NCBI RefSeq assembly: GCF_011388215.1
Contig: NZ_CP049989.1
Span: 558,001-622,000, forward strand
Direction: 5' to 3'
DNA length: 64,000 nt
Source of the DNA: Hydrogenophaga crocea
GTDB lineage: Bacteria > Pseudomonadota > Gammaproteobacteria > Burkholderiales > Burkholderiaceae_C
Under the pieces are notes generated by a model. It had not been told where the DNA came from, did no database searches, and saw only the letters and a program-made list of their open reading frames with translations. Within the stretch, counting starts at the first letter, position 1, and every line of letters begins with the position of its first letter. This document shows, piece after piece, positions 41,749 to 52,544 of the stretch. Made by a program: the position numbers and the translations under genes.

Positions 41749-42788
41749 GGCCTGGCCTCGGGGGTGAGCGGCAACACCAGCTCGGCCTGTGTGCCCTGGC
41801 CGGGCGCGCTGCGCCACTCGAAGCGCGCGGCGTCGCCGTGCAGGGTCTGCAGCCGCTCGCGCACCTGGGCCAGGCCGAAGCCCTCGCCCGGCGCGGCCTC
41901 GCTGCCCACGCCGTCGTCGCTCACGCTCAGGTGCAGCGCGCCCCCGGCTTCGCGCGCGGCCACGCGCAGCGTGCCGCCACGCGCGCTGGGCTCTAGGCCA
42001 TGGCGGATCGCGTTTTCCACCAGCGGCTGCAGCAGCAAGGCCGGCACCGGGCGCTCGGCCAGCGTGTCGGGCAGATCGAGCTGCGCCTGCAGGCGCGGCC
42101 CCATGCGCACGGCCATGAGCGCCAGGTAGTCGTCGAGCCGCGCGAACTCCTCGCGCAGCGTGTGCCGGCCGCCGCGCGCCTCGGTGCGCGAGGCCGCGAG
42201 CGTGGCGCGCAGGAAGTCGTTGAGCCGGTCGAGCATCTGGATCGCGCGCGGCGGGTCGGCGGCGATCAGCGCGCGCAGGTTGGCCAGGGTGTTGAACAGC
42301 ATGTGCGGCTCGAGCTGCGATTCGAGCAGGCGCAGCCGCGCTTCGCTGGCCTGGCGCAGGGCCTCCTGCTGATCGAAACGTGCCTTGGCCAGCAGCTCGC
42401 GGCTGGTGAAGAAGTAGGTGCCGAACACGCCCAGCGCGAGCGACATCAGCAGGAAGCCCACGGTGCTGCGCGGCAGGCCGCTGAGCGAATTGAGCGCGGG
42501 CCGGCCCAGCAGCAGGTTGCCGCTGGCCATGCCGAACCCGTAGCCCGCGAACACCGCCACCACGACCAGCACCGCCATCGAGCCCAGCCCGAGCCAGCCG
42601 CGCGCCCGCAGCAGGCGGCGCCCGACCTCGATGCCGGCCCAGATGCCCATGCCGATGAGCTGGGCGTAGAGCAGGTTCTCGCCGAACGGGTGCGCGTGGC
42701 TGGCGGTGATGGCCAGGGCGATCAGGGTGTTGAGCACCGCCGCAAAGAGCGCGCGGTTCACCCAGGAGCGCGGGCGGTGGTCGGACAT
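41745..42788 (-). CDS. LytS-like sensor histidine kinase (His_kinase family)
   Basis: A 347-residue inner-membrane kinase with about four membrane segments (residues 10-135). The phosphoacceptor is in LESQLEPHMLFNTLANLRAL (His about 173) and the ATP domain has LLLQPLVENAIRHGLEP (N box) and VSDDGVGSEA. This is the PF06580 type that pairs with LytTR regulators. Its stop overlaps the start of the regulator gene. A 2TM protein lies just upstream. Confidence 0.9.
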   Translation of the reverse strand: MSDHRPRSWVNRALFAAVLNTLIALAITASHAHPFGENLLYAQLIGMGIWAGIEVGRRLLRARGWLGLGSMAVLVVVAVFAGYGFGMASGNLLLGRPALNSLSGLPRSTVGFLLMSLALGVFGTYFFTSRELLAKARFDQQEALRQASEARLRLLESQLEPHMLFNTLANLRALIAADPPRAIQMLDRLNDFLRATLAASRTEARGGRHTLREEFARLDDYLALMAVRMGPRLQAQLDLPDTLAERPVPALLLQPLVENAIRHGLEPSARGGTLRVAAREAGGALHLSVSDDGVGSEAAPGEGFGLAQVRERLQTLHGDAARFEWRSAPGQGTQAELVLPLTPEARP

Positions 42789-42811
42789 GGGCGCAGTATG
42801 CACGGCGCCCA

Positions 42812-43093
42812 TCAGGCGCGGCGTTGCTGTTGCAGGCGTTCGCGCTCCTGGGCCAGCCAGCGCTCGTGCAGGCCGCCGCCGCCCAGCTTCACCCACACCA
42901 CCAGCCCGTGCACCAGCAGGCCCAGGCCCCAGCCCATGGCCGGGAACACCGCCCAGTCGCGCCCGCTGCGCCAGGACAGCCAGGCGAGGCCGGCATTGAC
43001 GGCGAGGAAGACCAGGGCGTGCAGGGTCCAGCCCAGGCGCGCGGCCACGCGGCGGCGCGCGGTGCGTTCGAGGTCGTGGTCAAGGGGGTTCAT
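42812..43093 (-). CDS. 2TM domain protein linked to LytTR system
   Basis: A 93-residue protein with two membrane helices ([19 protein letters not shown] and [20 protein letters not shown]) and a conserved C-terminal run [18 protein letters not shown]. It matches the 2TM domain family, which is often located beside LytTR kinases. It is the first gene of the three-gene operon (2TM, kinase, regulator), 23 bases upstream of the kinase. It may modulate kinase activity. Confidence 0.8.
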   Translation of the reverse strand: MNPLDHDLERTARRRVAARLGWTLHALVFLAVNAGLAWLSWRSGRDWAVFPAMGWGLGLLVHGLVVWVKLGGGGLHERWLAQERERLQQQRRA

Positions 43094-43263
43094 GGCGGGC
43101 TCCGGGGGGTTGCGATGGACCGCACTGTGGGCGTGCGTCCGCCCTTGCGCCACGGGCCTGCGACGGGGTGTCGGTGCGGTGCCGTGAAACCGCGCCGACG
43201 CGGTGCGAAATGCGGGCCCTGGCGCGCGCGTACGATCTCGGGTTTTCACTCACCGCTCAGCGC

Positions 43264-44097
43264 ATGGACCCGATTCTGTTGATCAAGGCCGCCCTCATGG
43301 GCGTGGTCGAAGGCCTCACCGAGTTCCTGCCCGTCTCGTCCACGGGCCACCTCATCCTGGCGGGCACGCTGCTCGGCCTGCACGACGAAAAGGCCAAGCT
43401 GTTCGAGGTGGTGATCCAGGTGGGCGCGATCTTCGCGATCCTGTCGGTCTATGCGCAGCGCATCCTGAGCACGCTGCGCGGCCTGCCCGCGGGCGACGCG
43501 GTGGCCAGCCGCTTCACGGCCAACGTGCTGATCGGCTTCCTGCCCGCGGCGGTGCTGGGCTTCCTCTTCATCGGCGTGATCAAGAGCGTGCTGTTCAACC
43601 CCGTGGTGGTGGCGACGAGCTTCATCCTCGGCGGCTTCGTGATGTTGTGGGTGGAGGCGCGCCACGCGCGCGGCGCGCCGGTGCATGTGCAGACCATCGA
43701 CGACCTGCGCTGGACCGACGCGCTCAAGGTGGGCCTGATCCAGTGCCTGGCGCTGGTGCCCGGCGTGAGCCGCTCGGGCGCGACCATCATGGGCGGCATG
43801 GTGGTGGGCTGCAGCCGCCGCGCGGCCACCGAGTTCAGCTTCTTCCTCGCGCTGCCGGTGCTCATGGGCGCGGCCGTGCTCGATCTGTACAAGCACCGCG
43901 ACCTGCTCACCGCGGCCGACCTGCCGTTTTTCGCCACCGGCCTGTTCGTGTCCTGGCTGTCGGCGTGGCTGTGCGTGCGCTGGCTGCTGCGCTTCGTGTC
44001 CACGCACACCTTCGTGCCTTTCGCGTGGTACCGCATCGCCTTCGGCGTGCTGATCCTCGTGACCGCCTGGGGCGGCTGGATCAACTGGACAGCGTGA
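43264..44097 (+). CDS. uppP: Undecaprenyl-diphosphatase UppP (BacA)
   Basis: A 277-residue inner-membrane phosphatase that recycles the lipid carrier for cell wall synthesis and confers some bacitracin resistance. Signature blocks are [19 protein letters not shown] (Glu16, Glu20 and His29) and [13 protein letters not shown] with the catalytic Arg. Length agrees with the family (about 270). The ATG at 43264 gives the family start [13 protein letters not shown]. Its last 17 bases overlap the convergent PAS kinase. Confidence 0.95.
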   Translation: MDPILLIKAALMGVVEGLTEFLPVSSTGHLILAGTLLGLHDEKAKLFEVVIQVGAIFAILSVYAQRILSTLRGLPAGDAVASRFTANVLIGFLPAAVLGFLFIGVIKSVLFNPVVVATSFILGGFVMLWVEARHARGAPVHVQTIDDLRWTDALKVGLIQCLALVPGVSRSGATIMGGMVVGCSRRAATEFSFFLALPVLMGAAVLDLYKHRDLLTAADLPFFATGLFVSWLSAWLCVRWLLRFVSTHTFVPFAWYRIAFGVLILVTAWGGWINWTA

Positions 44098-46003
44098 AGT
44101 AGAAACGCGCGCCCTGGCCCGGCGCGGCCTCGGCGCGCAGCTCGCCGCCGTGGCGCAGCACGATGCGCCGCGCCGTCGCCAGGCCGATGCCCAGGCCCTT
44201 GAACTCGTGCGGCATGTGCAGGCGCTGGAAGGGCTGGAACAGCTTGTCCGCGCGCGCCATGTCGAAGCCCGCGCCGTTGTCGGCCACCACGAACTCGCGT
44301 GCGCCGTCCGCGGTGTGCAGGCCCACATGGATGCGCGCGTGCGGCGTGCAGCCGGTGTACTTCCAGGCGTTGTGCAGCAGGTTCTGCAGCAGCGCTTCCA
44401 CCAGCGGCGGGTCGGCCATGGCGAGCAGGCCGGGCTCCACGTGCCAGTCGACCTTGCGCTCGGGCTCGCTGGCCGCGAGTTCGCGCAGCTGCCGGGTGGC
44501 CACCGCCGACAGGTCGACCGGTTCGCGCTGCAGCTCGCCGCGCGCCATCTGCGCGAGCTTGAGCAGGCCGTCGATCAGCTCGCCCATTTTCTTGCTCGCC
44601 TCTCGGATGCGTTCGAGGTGCTTGCGGCTGTCGTCGCTGAGCGCGGGGTTGTCTTCGTCGAGCGCCTGGGCGAAGCCGTTGATGATGCGCAGCGGCGAGC
44701 GCAGGTCGTGCGCCACCGCGTACGAATAGCTTTCGAGCTCGTCGTAGGCCGCGCGCAGGGCCTGGGTGCGTTCCTGGATGCGCGACTCCAGCGAGGCGTT
44801 GAGCTCGGTGATGTGCAGCTCGGCGAGCTTGCGCTGCGTGATGTCGAGCACCGTGCCGATGCCGTTGGTGACGCGGCCCTGCGCGTCGCGTTCGAACTCG
44901 CCACGCACCAGGTACCAGTGCCAGTCCTCACCGAAACGCAGCCGGTATTCGATGTCGTAGCGCGCGCCGGTGCGGATCGCGGCAGCCCAGCGATGGCGCA
45001 CGCGGTCGCGGTCGTCGGGGTGCGTGCGCTCGAGCATCTCGACGTCGCTGAAGCGGGTGCCGGGCAGGCCCAGCGCCCGGTCGGATTCGCCGAGCACGGT
45101 GAACAGGCGCTCGCGCGCGTCGTAGACCCAGCTCGCCATGCCCGCGAGCTGCTGGGCCTGCCACAGCAGCCGCTCGCTGGTGCGCAGCGCCTGCTCGGCG
45201 GCCTTTCGGCGCGTGATGTCCTGCACCACCACGATCTCGTAGTCGGGCGAGCCGTCGGGCTTTCGCATCAGCGAGATGCTCAGCAGCACCCAGACCACCC
45301 GGCCCTCGCGGTGGATGTAGCGCTTCTCGAGCGTGTAGGTGTCGATCTCGCCGCTGATGACGCGCGCGAGATTGGCCTGGTCGAGCCCCAGGTCGTCGGG
45401 GTGGGTGAATTCGCGCCAGTGGGTGCGCATGAATTCGTCGCGGGTGTAGCCGATCAGGTCGCAGTAGGTCTGGTTCACGCGCAGCCAGCGTCCGTCGAGC
45501 GTGGTGTGGGCCATGCCGGTGGCGCTGTGCTCGAAGTTGTCGAGCATCTGGCGCTGGCTTTGCTGCGCGAGTTCGATGGAGGCGCGCAGCAGGCGGTTGT
45601 GGCGCTGCATCAGGCCGATCGAGCCGACCACCACGGTCTGTGTCAACAGGAACCAGAAGTTGAGCCACAGGGCTTCGCGCGGGTCGCTGATGGCCAGGCT
45701 GAAGTAGGGCTTGACCATGAGGTAATTGACCATGAGCATGCCCAGCACCGTGCTGAGCATGCCGACACGAAAGCCGCCGTAGAGCGCGCACACCGCGCCC
45801 GCGAGCGTGATGGTGACGAAGCGGCCGCCCGATTCCGCGGGCGCCAGCGCCATGCGCATCCAGGTGGCGAGCACCGTGAGCACCACGGCCACCGCGGCAC
45901 GCAGCCACCAGGGGTGGCGCTGCGGCTGCCAGTCGGCAAGGCGGCCGAGCCAGCCTTGCGGCGGCAGGGCTTCGTCAGGCGCTGGGCGGGCGGTGGGGTT
46001 CAC
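44081..46003 (-). CDS. PAS-domain hybrid-free sensor histidine kinase
   Basis: A 640-residue kinase. The N-terminal membrane region (about residues 30-125) is of DUF4118 type. Two PAS/PAC units follow (about 150-275, HPDD in [12 protein letters not shown]; and about 290-410, [11 protein letters not shown]), then HisKA with [20 protein letters not shown] (His about 434) and HATPase_c with [26 protein letters not shown] and [12 protein letters not shown]. No receiver domain or adjacent regulator is seen. It starts at a GTG. Confidence 0.9.
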   Translation of the reverse strand: MNPTARPAPDEALPPQGWLGRLADWQPQRHPWWLRAAVAVVLTVLATWMRMALAPAESGGRFVTITLAGAVCALYGGFRVGMLSTVLGMLMVNYLMVKPYFSLAISDPREALWLNFWFLLTQTVVVGSIGLMQRHNRLLRASIELAQQSQRQMLDNFEHSATGMAHTTLDGRWLRVNQTYCDLIGYTRDEFMRTHWREFTHPDDLGLDQANLARVISGEIDTYTLEKRYIHREGRVVWVLLSISLMRKPDGSPDYEIVVVQDITRRKAAEQALRTSERLLWQAQQLAGMASWVYDARERLFTVLGESDRALGLPGTRFSDVEMLERTHPDDRDRVRHRWAAAIRTGARYDIEYRLRFGEDWHWYLVRGEFERDAQGRVTNGIGTVLDITQRKLAELHITELNASLESRIQERTQALRAAYDELESYSYAVAHDLRSPLRIINGFAQALDEDNPALSDDSRKHLERIREASKKMGELIDGLLKLAQMARGELQREPVDLSAVATRQLRELAASEPERKVDWHVEPGLLAMADPPLVEALLQNLLHNAWKYTGCTPHARIHVGLHTADGAREFVVADNGAGFDMARADKLFQPFQRLHMPHEFKGLGIGLATARRIVLRHGGELRAEAAPGQGARFYFTLSS

Positions 46004-46012
46004 GGGCTCAGG

Positions 46013-46891
46013 TTACACCGCCGCCTGCGGCCCGCAGGTGGGAAATCCCCTAGGGCCGGCCATCGCGCGCAGCAGTTCGTCGAGCGTGGCCGCGGTCTCG
46101 ATGGGCCGCTCCATGGGAAACAGGTGGCTGCCTTCGACCATGCGCAGCCGCGGCGAGCCGGGCCCGCCCACCAGCCGGTGCGTCATGGCCATGCCCACCT
46201 GCTGCATCTCGAGCGAGCGCGTGCCGCCGATGAAGCCCACCGGGCACTGCAGCGGGTGGCGGCGCAGCAGCCGGTCGAGGTTGTGCGGCAGCGTGTTGTA
46301 GATGGCGGTCTCGACCTCGCGCGTGAAGCTCAGCACGCGCTGGCGGCCCTGGGGCGTGTCGGCCTCGTGCGTGCCGTGGTCCACGTAGTCCTGCAGGCAC
46401 TGGGGGTGCCAGTGCGCGAAAGCGCGCTTGTGCCGCAGGTGCTCGATCACCGCGGCGGCATCGGGCCACTGGTGGCGCCGGCGCCGGCTCACGCGGCCGG
46501 GCGACACCGCGCCCACGAGCTGGGTGCGCTTGATGAGTTCGAGCGTGCGCGCGCGCCAGCCGCCGAGCACGGGCGAGTCGATCAGCACCACGCCGCGCAC
46601 GCGCTGGCCGCCCAGCCGCGGGTGGCGCGCCGCGCACATGAGGCTCAGGAAGCCGCCCAGCGAATGGCCCACGAGCCACAGGTCCTGGCGCGCCTGTTCG
46701 GCCTCGGCGCTGGCGAAGTCGGCCAGCTGCTGCACCAGGTGCGGCCAGTTGCTCGTGACCGGGTAGCGCGGGTCGTGGCCGAAGCGCTCGGGCGCGCGCA
46801 CCGTGTGGCCGCGCGCGCGCAGGCTGCGAAACAGCAGCTGGTAGGTGCCGGCGGGAAAGCTGTTGGCGTGCGAGAAGACGATCAGGGACAC
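46013..46891 (-). CDS. Alpha/beta hydrolase
   Basis: A 292-residue cytoplasmic alpha/beta hydrolase. It has the oxyanion HANSFPAGTY, the nucleophile elbow GHSLGG (Ser about 76) and the catalytic His in EGSHLFPMERP. HANSFPAGTYQLLF is typical of a proteobacterial ester hydrolase group of unknown substrate. The start is a GTG at 46891. It lies 13 bases from the anbu stop on the same strand. Confidence 0.85.
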   Translation of the reverse strand: MSLIVFSHANSFPAGTYQLLFRSLRARGHTVRAPERFGHDPRYPVTSNWPHLVQQLADFASAEAEQARQDLWLVGHSLGGFLSLMCAARHPRLGGQRVRGVVLIDSPVLGGWRARTLELIKRTQLVGAVSPGRVSRRRRHQWPDAAAVIEHLRHKRAFAHWHPQCLQDYVDHGTHEADTPQGRQRVLSFTREVETAIYNTLPHNLDRLLRRHPLQCPVGFIGGTRSLEMQQVGMAMTHRLVGGPGSPRLRMVEGSHLFPMERPIETAATLDELLRAMAGPRGFPTCGPQAAV

Positions 46892-46904
46892 GGCGCGGGC
46901 GGGC

Positions 46905-47732
46905 TCAGATCAGCTTCTCGCGCGGGTTGGTGATCTTCTTGACCGGGCCGTGCCGGTCGGCGCGCGTGAGCAGCGGCACCTCGGTGTGGGCGTCGTCCCA
47001 GGTCGGGTCCTCGAGGCTGTCGAACACCTCGCGCAGGCGCTGGCCCCACGAGTTGCGCACCATGCGGAAGTAGGGGTTGTTGTCGTCGATGCAGACCACC
47101 TTGTCGGTGGCGAGCTTGTCGGCCTCGTAGACCACCATGTCCAGCGGCAGGCCCACGGACAGGTTGGACTTGAGCGTGGAGTCCATGGACACCAGCGCGC
47201 ACTTGGCGGCCTCGTCGAGCCCGGTGTCGGGGTTGATCACGCGGTCGAGCACGGGCTTGCCGTACTTCGACTCGCCGATCTGGAAGAAGGGCGTCTCGGC
47301 CGTGGCCTCGATGAAGTTGCCCGCCGAATACACCTGGAACAGCCGCATGCCCTCGCCGCGGATCTGGCCGCCCAGGATCATGGAGACGTTGAAGTCGACG
47401 CCCGCGCGCTGCAGCGCCTCGCCGTCGCGGTGCCACACGTGGCGCACCGCCGAACCCAGCACGCGCGCGGCGTCGAACATGCTGCGCGCGTTCCAGATGG
47501 TGATGGGCTCGCCGCCCTCGTGGTCGTCGAGCTGCTCGACCTGCAGGATCTCGCGAACCGACTGCGAGATGCTCAGGTTGCCCGCCGAGAGCAGGCACAT
47601 GAAGCGGTCGCCCGCCTTCTCGTAGACGATCATCTTGCGAAAGCTGCTGATCTGGTCGAGGCCCGCGTTGGTGCGCGAGTCCGACAGGAACACCATGCCG
47701 GCCTTGATCTTCACGGCGACGCAATAGGTCAT
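46905..47732 (-). CDS. Proteasome-type protease Anbu
   Basis: A 275-residue member of the Anbu family of HslV/proteasome-like Ntn hydrolases. It starts [20 protein letters not shown] with FRKM (putative catalytic Lys about 33) downstream, and has the repeated-strand core [26 protein letters not shown] and [16 protein letters not shown]. The processed nucleophile would be Thr2, as in other Anbu. The usual anbu partners (transglutaminase-like, alpha-E and ATP-grasp genes) are absent. The start overlaps the mutS stop by four bases, so it is translated together with mutS. Confidence 0.85.
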   Translation of the reverse strand: MTYCVAVKIKAGMVFLSDSRTNAGLDQISSFRKMIVYEKAGDRFMCLLSAGNLSISQSVREILQVEQLDDHEGGEPITIWNARSMFDAARVLGSAVRHVWHRDGEALQRAGVDFNVSMILGGQIRGEGMRLFQVYSAGNFIEATAETPFFQIGESKYGKPVLDRVINPDTGLDEAAKCALVSMDSTLKSNLSVGLPLDMVVYEADKLATDKVVCIDDNNPYFRMVRNSWGQRLREVFDSLEDPTWDDAHTEVPLLTRADRHGPVKKITNPREKLI

Positions 47733-50359
47733 TGGATTTCTCCCGTCTGCTGGACGAGCTTGCGGAGTTGGTAGAGCTGGTCCAGCGCGTCGCGCGGACT
47801 CAGGGTGTCGGGGTCGAGGGCCGCGAGGGCGGCCACCGCGGGGTGCACCTCGGGCGCTTCGGCCACGGGGGGCGGTGCGAACAGGTCGACCTGGGTCTGT
47901 TGCTCGGCGCTGTGGGCCTCGAGCGCCGCGAGCGCATGGCGCGCGTGCTGCACCACGGGCGCGGGCACGCCGGCCAGCCGCGCCACCTGGATGCCGTAGC
48001 TGCGGCTGGCAGGGCCGGGTTCGATCTGGTGCAGGAACACGATGCCCTTGCTGCCGCCTTCGGTGGCACTCACGTGCACGTTCACGGCCGCGTGGTGCGT
48101 GGCCGGGAATTCGGTGAGCTCGAAGTAGTGCGTGGCGAACAGCGTGAAGCAGCGCGCCTTGTCGTGCAGGTGGGCTGCGATGCCGCCGGCCAGTGCCAGG
48201 CCGTCGAAGGTGGAAGTGCCGCGGCCGATCTCGTCCATCAGCACCAGGCTGTTGGGCGTGGCCGCGTGCAGGATCTGCGCCGCCTCGGTCATCTCGACCA
48301 TGAAGGTCGACTGCGCGTTGGCGAGGTCGTCGGCCGCGCCGATGCGGGTGTGGATGGCGTCGATGGGCCCGAGGCGGCAGGCGCTCGCGGGCACGTGGCT
48401 GCCCATGCTCGCGAGCAGCACGATCACCGCCACCTGGCGCATGTAGGTGCTCTTGCCGCCCATGTTGGGGCCGGTGATGACCTGCATGCGCGACTTGGGC
48501 GTGAGCACGGTGTCGTTGGCGATGAAGCCGCCGCTGGTGGTCTCGGCCAGCCGCGCCTCCACCACCGGGTGGCGGCCGCCGCGGATCTCGATGCCCGGTT
48601 CGCTGGTGAAGCTGGGCGCGCACCAGTTGAGCGTGAGCGCGCGCTCGGTGAGGGCGCACAGCGCATCGAGCGTGGCGAGCGCGCGCGCCAGGCGCGTGAG
48701 CGCATCGATGAAGGGCTGCAGGTCGTCGAGCAGCCGCTCGTACAGCCACTTCTCGCGCGCCAGCGCGCGCTCCTGCGCCGACAAGGCCTTGTCTTCGAAG
48801 GCCTTGAGCTCGGGGGTGATGAAGCGCTCGGCGTTCTTGAGCGTCTGGCGGCGCTTGTAGTCGTCGGGCACGCGGTCGAGCTGGCCCTGGGTGACCTCGA
48901 TGTAGAAGCCGTGCACGCGATTGAATTGCACGCGCAGGTTGGCGATGCCGGTGCGCGCGCGCTCGCGCGCCTCGAGCTCGATCAGGAACGCATCGCTGTG
49001 GTTCTGGATGCCGCGCAGCTCGTCGAGCTCGGCGTCGAAGCCGTCGGCGATGACGCCGCCGTCGCGCACCAGCGCCGCGGGCTCGGGCAGCAGCGCGCGC
49101 TGCAGCAGTTCGGCGCAGCCCGCGGGCGGCTGCAGGTGCTGCGCGGTCTGCGCGAGCAGGGCGTCGGTGCCCAGCGGCGCGAGCGCCTGCGCGAGTTCGG
49201 CCGCGCGCGCGAGCGTGAGCCCCAGGCCCACGAGCTCGCGCGGCTTGGCCTGGCGCAACGCGGTGCGCGCGGTGATGCGCTCGACGTCGCTGCAGCCCTT
49301 GAGCCGGGCGCGCAGCGCCTGCCACGCTCCCGAGCGCAGCGCGGCGATCGCGCCCAGGCGCGCGCGCGCCTCGCTGCGGTCGCGCCGGGGTTCGAGCAGC
49401 CACTGGCGCAGCGCGCGGCTGCCCATGCCGGTGGCGCAGGTGTCCAGCAGCGAAAACAGCGTGGGGCTGCTCTCGCCGCGCAGCGTCTGCACCAGCTCGA
49501 GGTTGCGGCGCGTGTTGGGTGGCAGGTCGATGCGCTCGTCGGCGCGCGCCACCTGCAGGCTGCGCACGTGCGCGAGCGCGCGGCCCTGCGTGTGCTCGGC
49601 ATAGGCCAGCAGCGCGCCCGCGGCCGCGTGCGCCGGGGCCAGGCCCTCGGCGCCCCAGGCGGCCAGGCTCGCGGCCTGCAGCTGATCGAGCAGCTTGCGC
49701 TCGCCCAGGGCGGCGTCGAAGGCCCAGGCCGGGCGCAGCACCGCCACCAGCTTGCCACCCTGCGGCGTGGGCTGGCCCGCGAGCGCCTGCACGCGCTGCT
49801 CGAAGGCGGGCGTGCTGTCGGCGCTGTAGATGAGCTCACCGGGCGCGACGCGCGCGACCCAGTCGGCGAGTTCGTCGCTCTCGCACTCGGCCAGGAACAC
49901 GATGCCCTGGGTGAGCGAGAGCCAGGCCAGACCGCAGCCGGTGCGCGCGCCCGCATGCACCGCCATCAGCAGCGACTCGCTCTTGTCGGACAGCAGCTCG
50001 GCGTCGGTCAGCGTGCCGGGCGTGACCACGCGCACCACCTTGCGTTCCACCGGGCCCTTGGCCGTGGCCACGTCGCCCACCTGCTCGCAGATGGCCACCG
50101 ATTCGCCGAGCTTGATGAGCCGCGCGAGGTAGGTGTCGACCGAGTGGAAGGGCACGCCCGCCATCACCACCGGCCGCCCCGCCGACTGGCCGCGCTGGGT
50201 CAGCGTGATGTCGAGCAGCCGCGCCGCCTTCTCGGCGTCTTCGTAGAACAGCTCGTAGAAGTCCCCCATGCGGTAGAAGAGCAGCGTGTGCGGGTGCCCG
50301 GCCTTGAGGGCCAGGTACTGCTGCATCATGGGGGTGTGGGCGGCCAGGGGGTCTGTCAC
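47729..50359 (-). CDS. mutS: DNA mismatch repair protein MutS
   Basis: An 876-residue MutS. The mismatch-reading Phe-x-Glu motif is in [16 protein letters not shown] (about residues 30-45), the connector and core domains follow, and the ATPase shows GPNMGGKST (about 628), DEIGRGTS and THYFELTEF. It binds mismatches and starts repair with MutL. Starts at a GTG. It overlaps anbu by an ATGA at its end. Confidence 0.97.
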   Translation of the reverse strand: MTDPLAAHTPMMQQYLALKAGHPHTLLFYRMGDFYELFYEDAEKAARLLDITLTQRGQSAGRPVVMAGVPFHSVDTYLARLIKLGESVAICEQVGDVATAKGPVERKVVRVVTPGTLTDAELLSDKSESLLMAVHAGARTGCGLAWLSLTQGIVFLAECESDELADWVARVAPGELIYSADSTPAFEQRVQALAGQPTPQGGKLVAVLRPAWAFDAALGERKLLDQLQAASLAAWGAEGLAPAHAAAGALLAYAEHTQGRALAHVRSLQVARADERIDLPPNTRRNLELVQTLRGESSPTLFSLLDTCATGMGSRALRQWLLEPRRDRSEARARLGAIAALRSGAWQALRARLKGCSDVERITARTALRQAKPRELVGLGLTLARAAELAQALAPLGTDALLAQTAQHLQPPAGCAELLQRALLPEPAALVRDGGVIADGFDAELDELRGIQNHSDAFLIELEARERARTGIANLRVQFNRVHGFYIEVTQGQLDRVPDDYKRRQTLKNAERFITPELKAFEDKALSAQERALAREKWLYERLLDDLQPFIDALTRLARALATLDALCALTERALTLNWCAPSFTSEPGIEIRGGRHPVVEARLAETTSGGFIANDTVLTPKSRMQVITGPNMGGKSTYMRQVAVIVLLASMGSHVPASACRLGPIDAIHTRIGAADDLANAQSTFMVEMTEAAQILHAATPNSLVLMDEIGRGTSTFDGLALAGGIAAHLHDKARCFTLFATHYFELTEFPATHHAAVNVHVSATEGGSKGIVFLHQIEPGPASRSYGIQVARLAGVPAPVVQHARHALAALEAHSAEQQTQVDLFAPPPVAEAPEVHPAVAALAALDPDTLSPRDALDQLYQLRKLVQQTGEIQ

Positions 50360-50571
50360 GGTGGGCGGCTCGGGCGCGAAAAACAGCCGAAGACTTTAGC
50401 CGATCCGCCGCGGCCGCCCGCCCGGCGCGCCCAAGCATCGCGCGCCCCGGCTGTCAATCGGCGCGCCCGCCGTCGTTGGCCGCGACCGCATCGCTTTTAC
50501 CCGCTGTTGCCCCATGGCCGCGCAGGCGCGGCCAACATCCTTCCATCGTCGATCCAGGAAGGAGTTGCGGC

Positions 50572-51342
50572 ATGCCGCTGCACCGGGACGGCCGGAGCCT
50601 TCGGGTGCTCACGGTCAATATCCACAAGGGCTACAGCCTGTTCAACAAGCGCTTCGTGCTGCACGAGCTGCGCGAGGCGGTGCGCGCGATCCGCAGCGAC
50701 GTGGTGTTCCTGCAGGAGGTGCGCGGCGCCAGCGAACCGGGCGCGCGGCAGCAACAGGCCGCGCAGTACGAGTTCCTGGCCGACAGCATCTGGAAGGACC
50801 ACGCCTACGGCCGCAACGCCGTGGCGCCGCGCGACAGCTACGGCAACGCGGTGCTGTCGCACTTTCCCATCGTGCACAGCCGCAACCACCGGCTCTCGGT
50901 GGAGCGCATCGTGCCGCAGCGCGGCGTGCTGCACTGCGTGGTCAACCGCGACGTGATGCCGCCCGTGCACCTGATGTGCGTGCACCTGGGCCTGCTCGAG
51001 GCCGACCGCCAGCACCAGCTCGAGGCCCTGAGCGCGGTGGTGCAGGCCGAGGTGCCCGCGGGCGAGCCGCTGATCGTGGCCGGCGACTTCAACGACTGGC
51101 GCCAGAAGGCCGACGCGCGCTTGCGCCGCATCGGCCTCACCGAGGTGTTCCGCCACACCCACGGCCGCCACGCGCGCAGCTTTCCCGCGGCCTGGCCGCT
51201 GCTGCGGCTCGACCGCATCTATGTGCGCGACGTGAAGGGCGTGCGGCCGCTGCCGCTGCCGCGCCACCCCTGGGCGCGCCTGTCGGACCACGCCCCGCTC
51301 GCGGCCGAGATCGAGCTCGACAGCCCGGAGGCCTCGCCATGA
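50572..51342 (+). CDS. ybhP: Endonuclease/exonuclease/phosphatase family protein (YbhP-like)
   Basis: A 256-residue EEP-fold protein. The motifs are LTVNIHKGYSL with the metal Asn, FLQEVRG with the metal Glu, GDFNDWRQKA and a C-terminal SDHAPL. It is the first gene of a three-gene run with clsB and ybhN, as in E. coli; its substrate is not known. The ribosome site GGAAGGAG precedes the ATG at 50572. It overlaps clsB by four bases. Confidence 0.9.
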   Translation: MPLHRDGRSLRVLTVNIHKGYSLFNKRFVLHELREAVRAIRSDVVFLQEVRGASEPGARQQQAAQYEFLADSIWKDHAYGRNAVAPRDSYGNAVLSHFPIVHSRNHRLSVERIVPQRGVLHCVVNRDVMPPVHLMCVHLGLLEADRQHQLEALSAVVQAEVPAGEPLIVAGDFNDWRQKADARLRRIGLTEVFRHTHGRHARSFPAAWPLLRLDRIYVRDVKGVRPLPLPRHPWARLSDHAPLAAEIELDSPEASP

Positions 51343-52544
51343 ACTCGCGTTGGGTGCCGGGCAACCGGTTCGAACTGCTCTGCTGCGGCGAGGCCTACTA
51401 CCCGCGCGTGTTCGCGGCGATCGAGGCCGCCGAGCACGAGGTGCTGCTGGAGACCTTCATCTGGTTCGACGATGCCGTGGGCCGGCAGCTGCGCGCCGCG
51501 CTGCTGCGTGCGGCCGAGCGCGGCGCGCAGGTGCACGTGCTGATCGACGGCTGGGGTTCGCCCGACCTGGGCGAGGCCTTCACGCGCCCGCTGCTCGACG
51601 CCGGCGTGCAACTGCGCGCCTTCGAGCCCGCGCGCCGGCTGTTCGGCACGCGCATCAACATGCTGGGCCGCATGCACCACAAGCTGGTGGTGGTGGACGG
51701 GCGCGTGGCCTTCGTGGGCGGCATCAACTACTCGCGCGACCACCTCACCGACGACCCCATGGGCAAGCTCGACTACACGGTCGCCATCGAAGGCCCGCTG
51801 GTGTCGCAGATCCAGGCCTTCTGCCGCACCAACATCCACCGGCCGCAACCGGCGCGCGCGCAATGGCTGCGCCACTGGATGCGGCTGCGCCGGCAGGCGC
51901 GCACGGCCGCGCCGGTGGACGACGGCGCCATGGCGGCCTTCGTCACGCGCGACAACCGCGCGCACCGCAACGACATCGAGCGCCACTACCGCGCGGCCAT
52001 CCGCAGCGCGCGCGAGCGCATCGTGATCGCCAACGCCTACTTCTTTCCGGGCTGGCGGCTGCTGCGCGACCTGCGCCGCGCCGCGCGCCGCGGCGTGCAG
52101 GTCGATCTGATCCTGCAGGGCCAGCCCGACATGCCCTGGGTGCGGCGCACCAGCATGCTGCTCTACGAGCACCTGCTGCGTGCCGGCGTGCGCATCCACG
52201 AGTACATGGAGCGCCCGCTGCACGCCAAGGTGGCGGTGATCGACGGGCAATGGGCCACCGTGGGCTCGAGCAACCTCGACCCCACCAGCCTGAGCCTGAA
52301 CCTCGAGGCCAACGTGGTGGTGCGCGACCAGGTCTTCGCACGCACGCTGGGCGAGGCGCTCGACGGGCTGCTGGCGCACCAGTGCGAGCCCGTGCGCCTG
52401 CCCACGCCGGGCCGGCTGCGCTCGGCCTGGATCGGCGTGCGCAGCTTCTTCGTGTTTCATGCGCTGCGGCGCTTTCCGCGCTGGGCGCGCTGGTGGCAGG
52501 ACCCGGCGGCGCGCGTGGTGCCGCTGCGGGTGGAGACGACATGA
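51339..52544 (+). CDS. clsB: Cardiolipin synthase B
   Basis: A 401-residue phospholipase D family enzyme that makes cardiolipin. The two HKD motifs are read in MHHKLVVVDGRVAFVGGINY (about residue 113) and LHAKVAVIDGQWATVGSSNL (about 294). There is no N-terminal membrane helix, as in ClsB. The start and end overlap the neighbours by ATGA, a tight translational chain ybhP-clsB-ybhN. Confidence 0.93.
   Translation: MNSRWVPGNRFELLCCGEAYYPRVFAAIEAAEHEVLLETFIWFDDAVGRQLRAALLRAAERGAQVHVLIDGWGSPDLGEAFTRPLLDAGVQLRAFEPARRLFGTRINMLGRMHHKLVVVDGRVAFVGGINYSRDHLTDDPMGKLDYTVAIEGPLVSQIQAFCRTNIHRPQPARAQWLRHWMRLRRQARTAAPVDDGAMAAFVTRDNRAHRNDIERHYRAAIRSARERIVIANAYFFPGWRLLRDLRRAARRGVQVDLILQGQPDMPWVRRTSMLLYEHLLRAGVRIHEYMERPLHAKVAVIDGQWATVGSSNLDPTSLSLNLEANVVVRDQVFARTLGEALDGLLAHQCEPVRLPTPGRLRSAWIGVRSFFVFHALRRFPRWARWWQDPAARVVPLRVETT

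Noticed and set aside
50452..50457. TTGACA on the minus strand upstream of mutS as a promoter
   Set aside because: It matches the -35 consensus, but no acceptable -10 box lies 16-18 bases downstream.
47732..50956. Long open plus-strand frame over mutS
   Set aside because: It is antisense to a complete MutS with all motifs and shows only low-complexity Arg/Ala/Gly-rich sequence.
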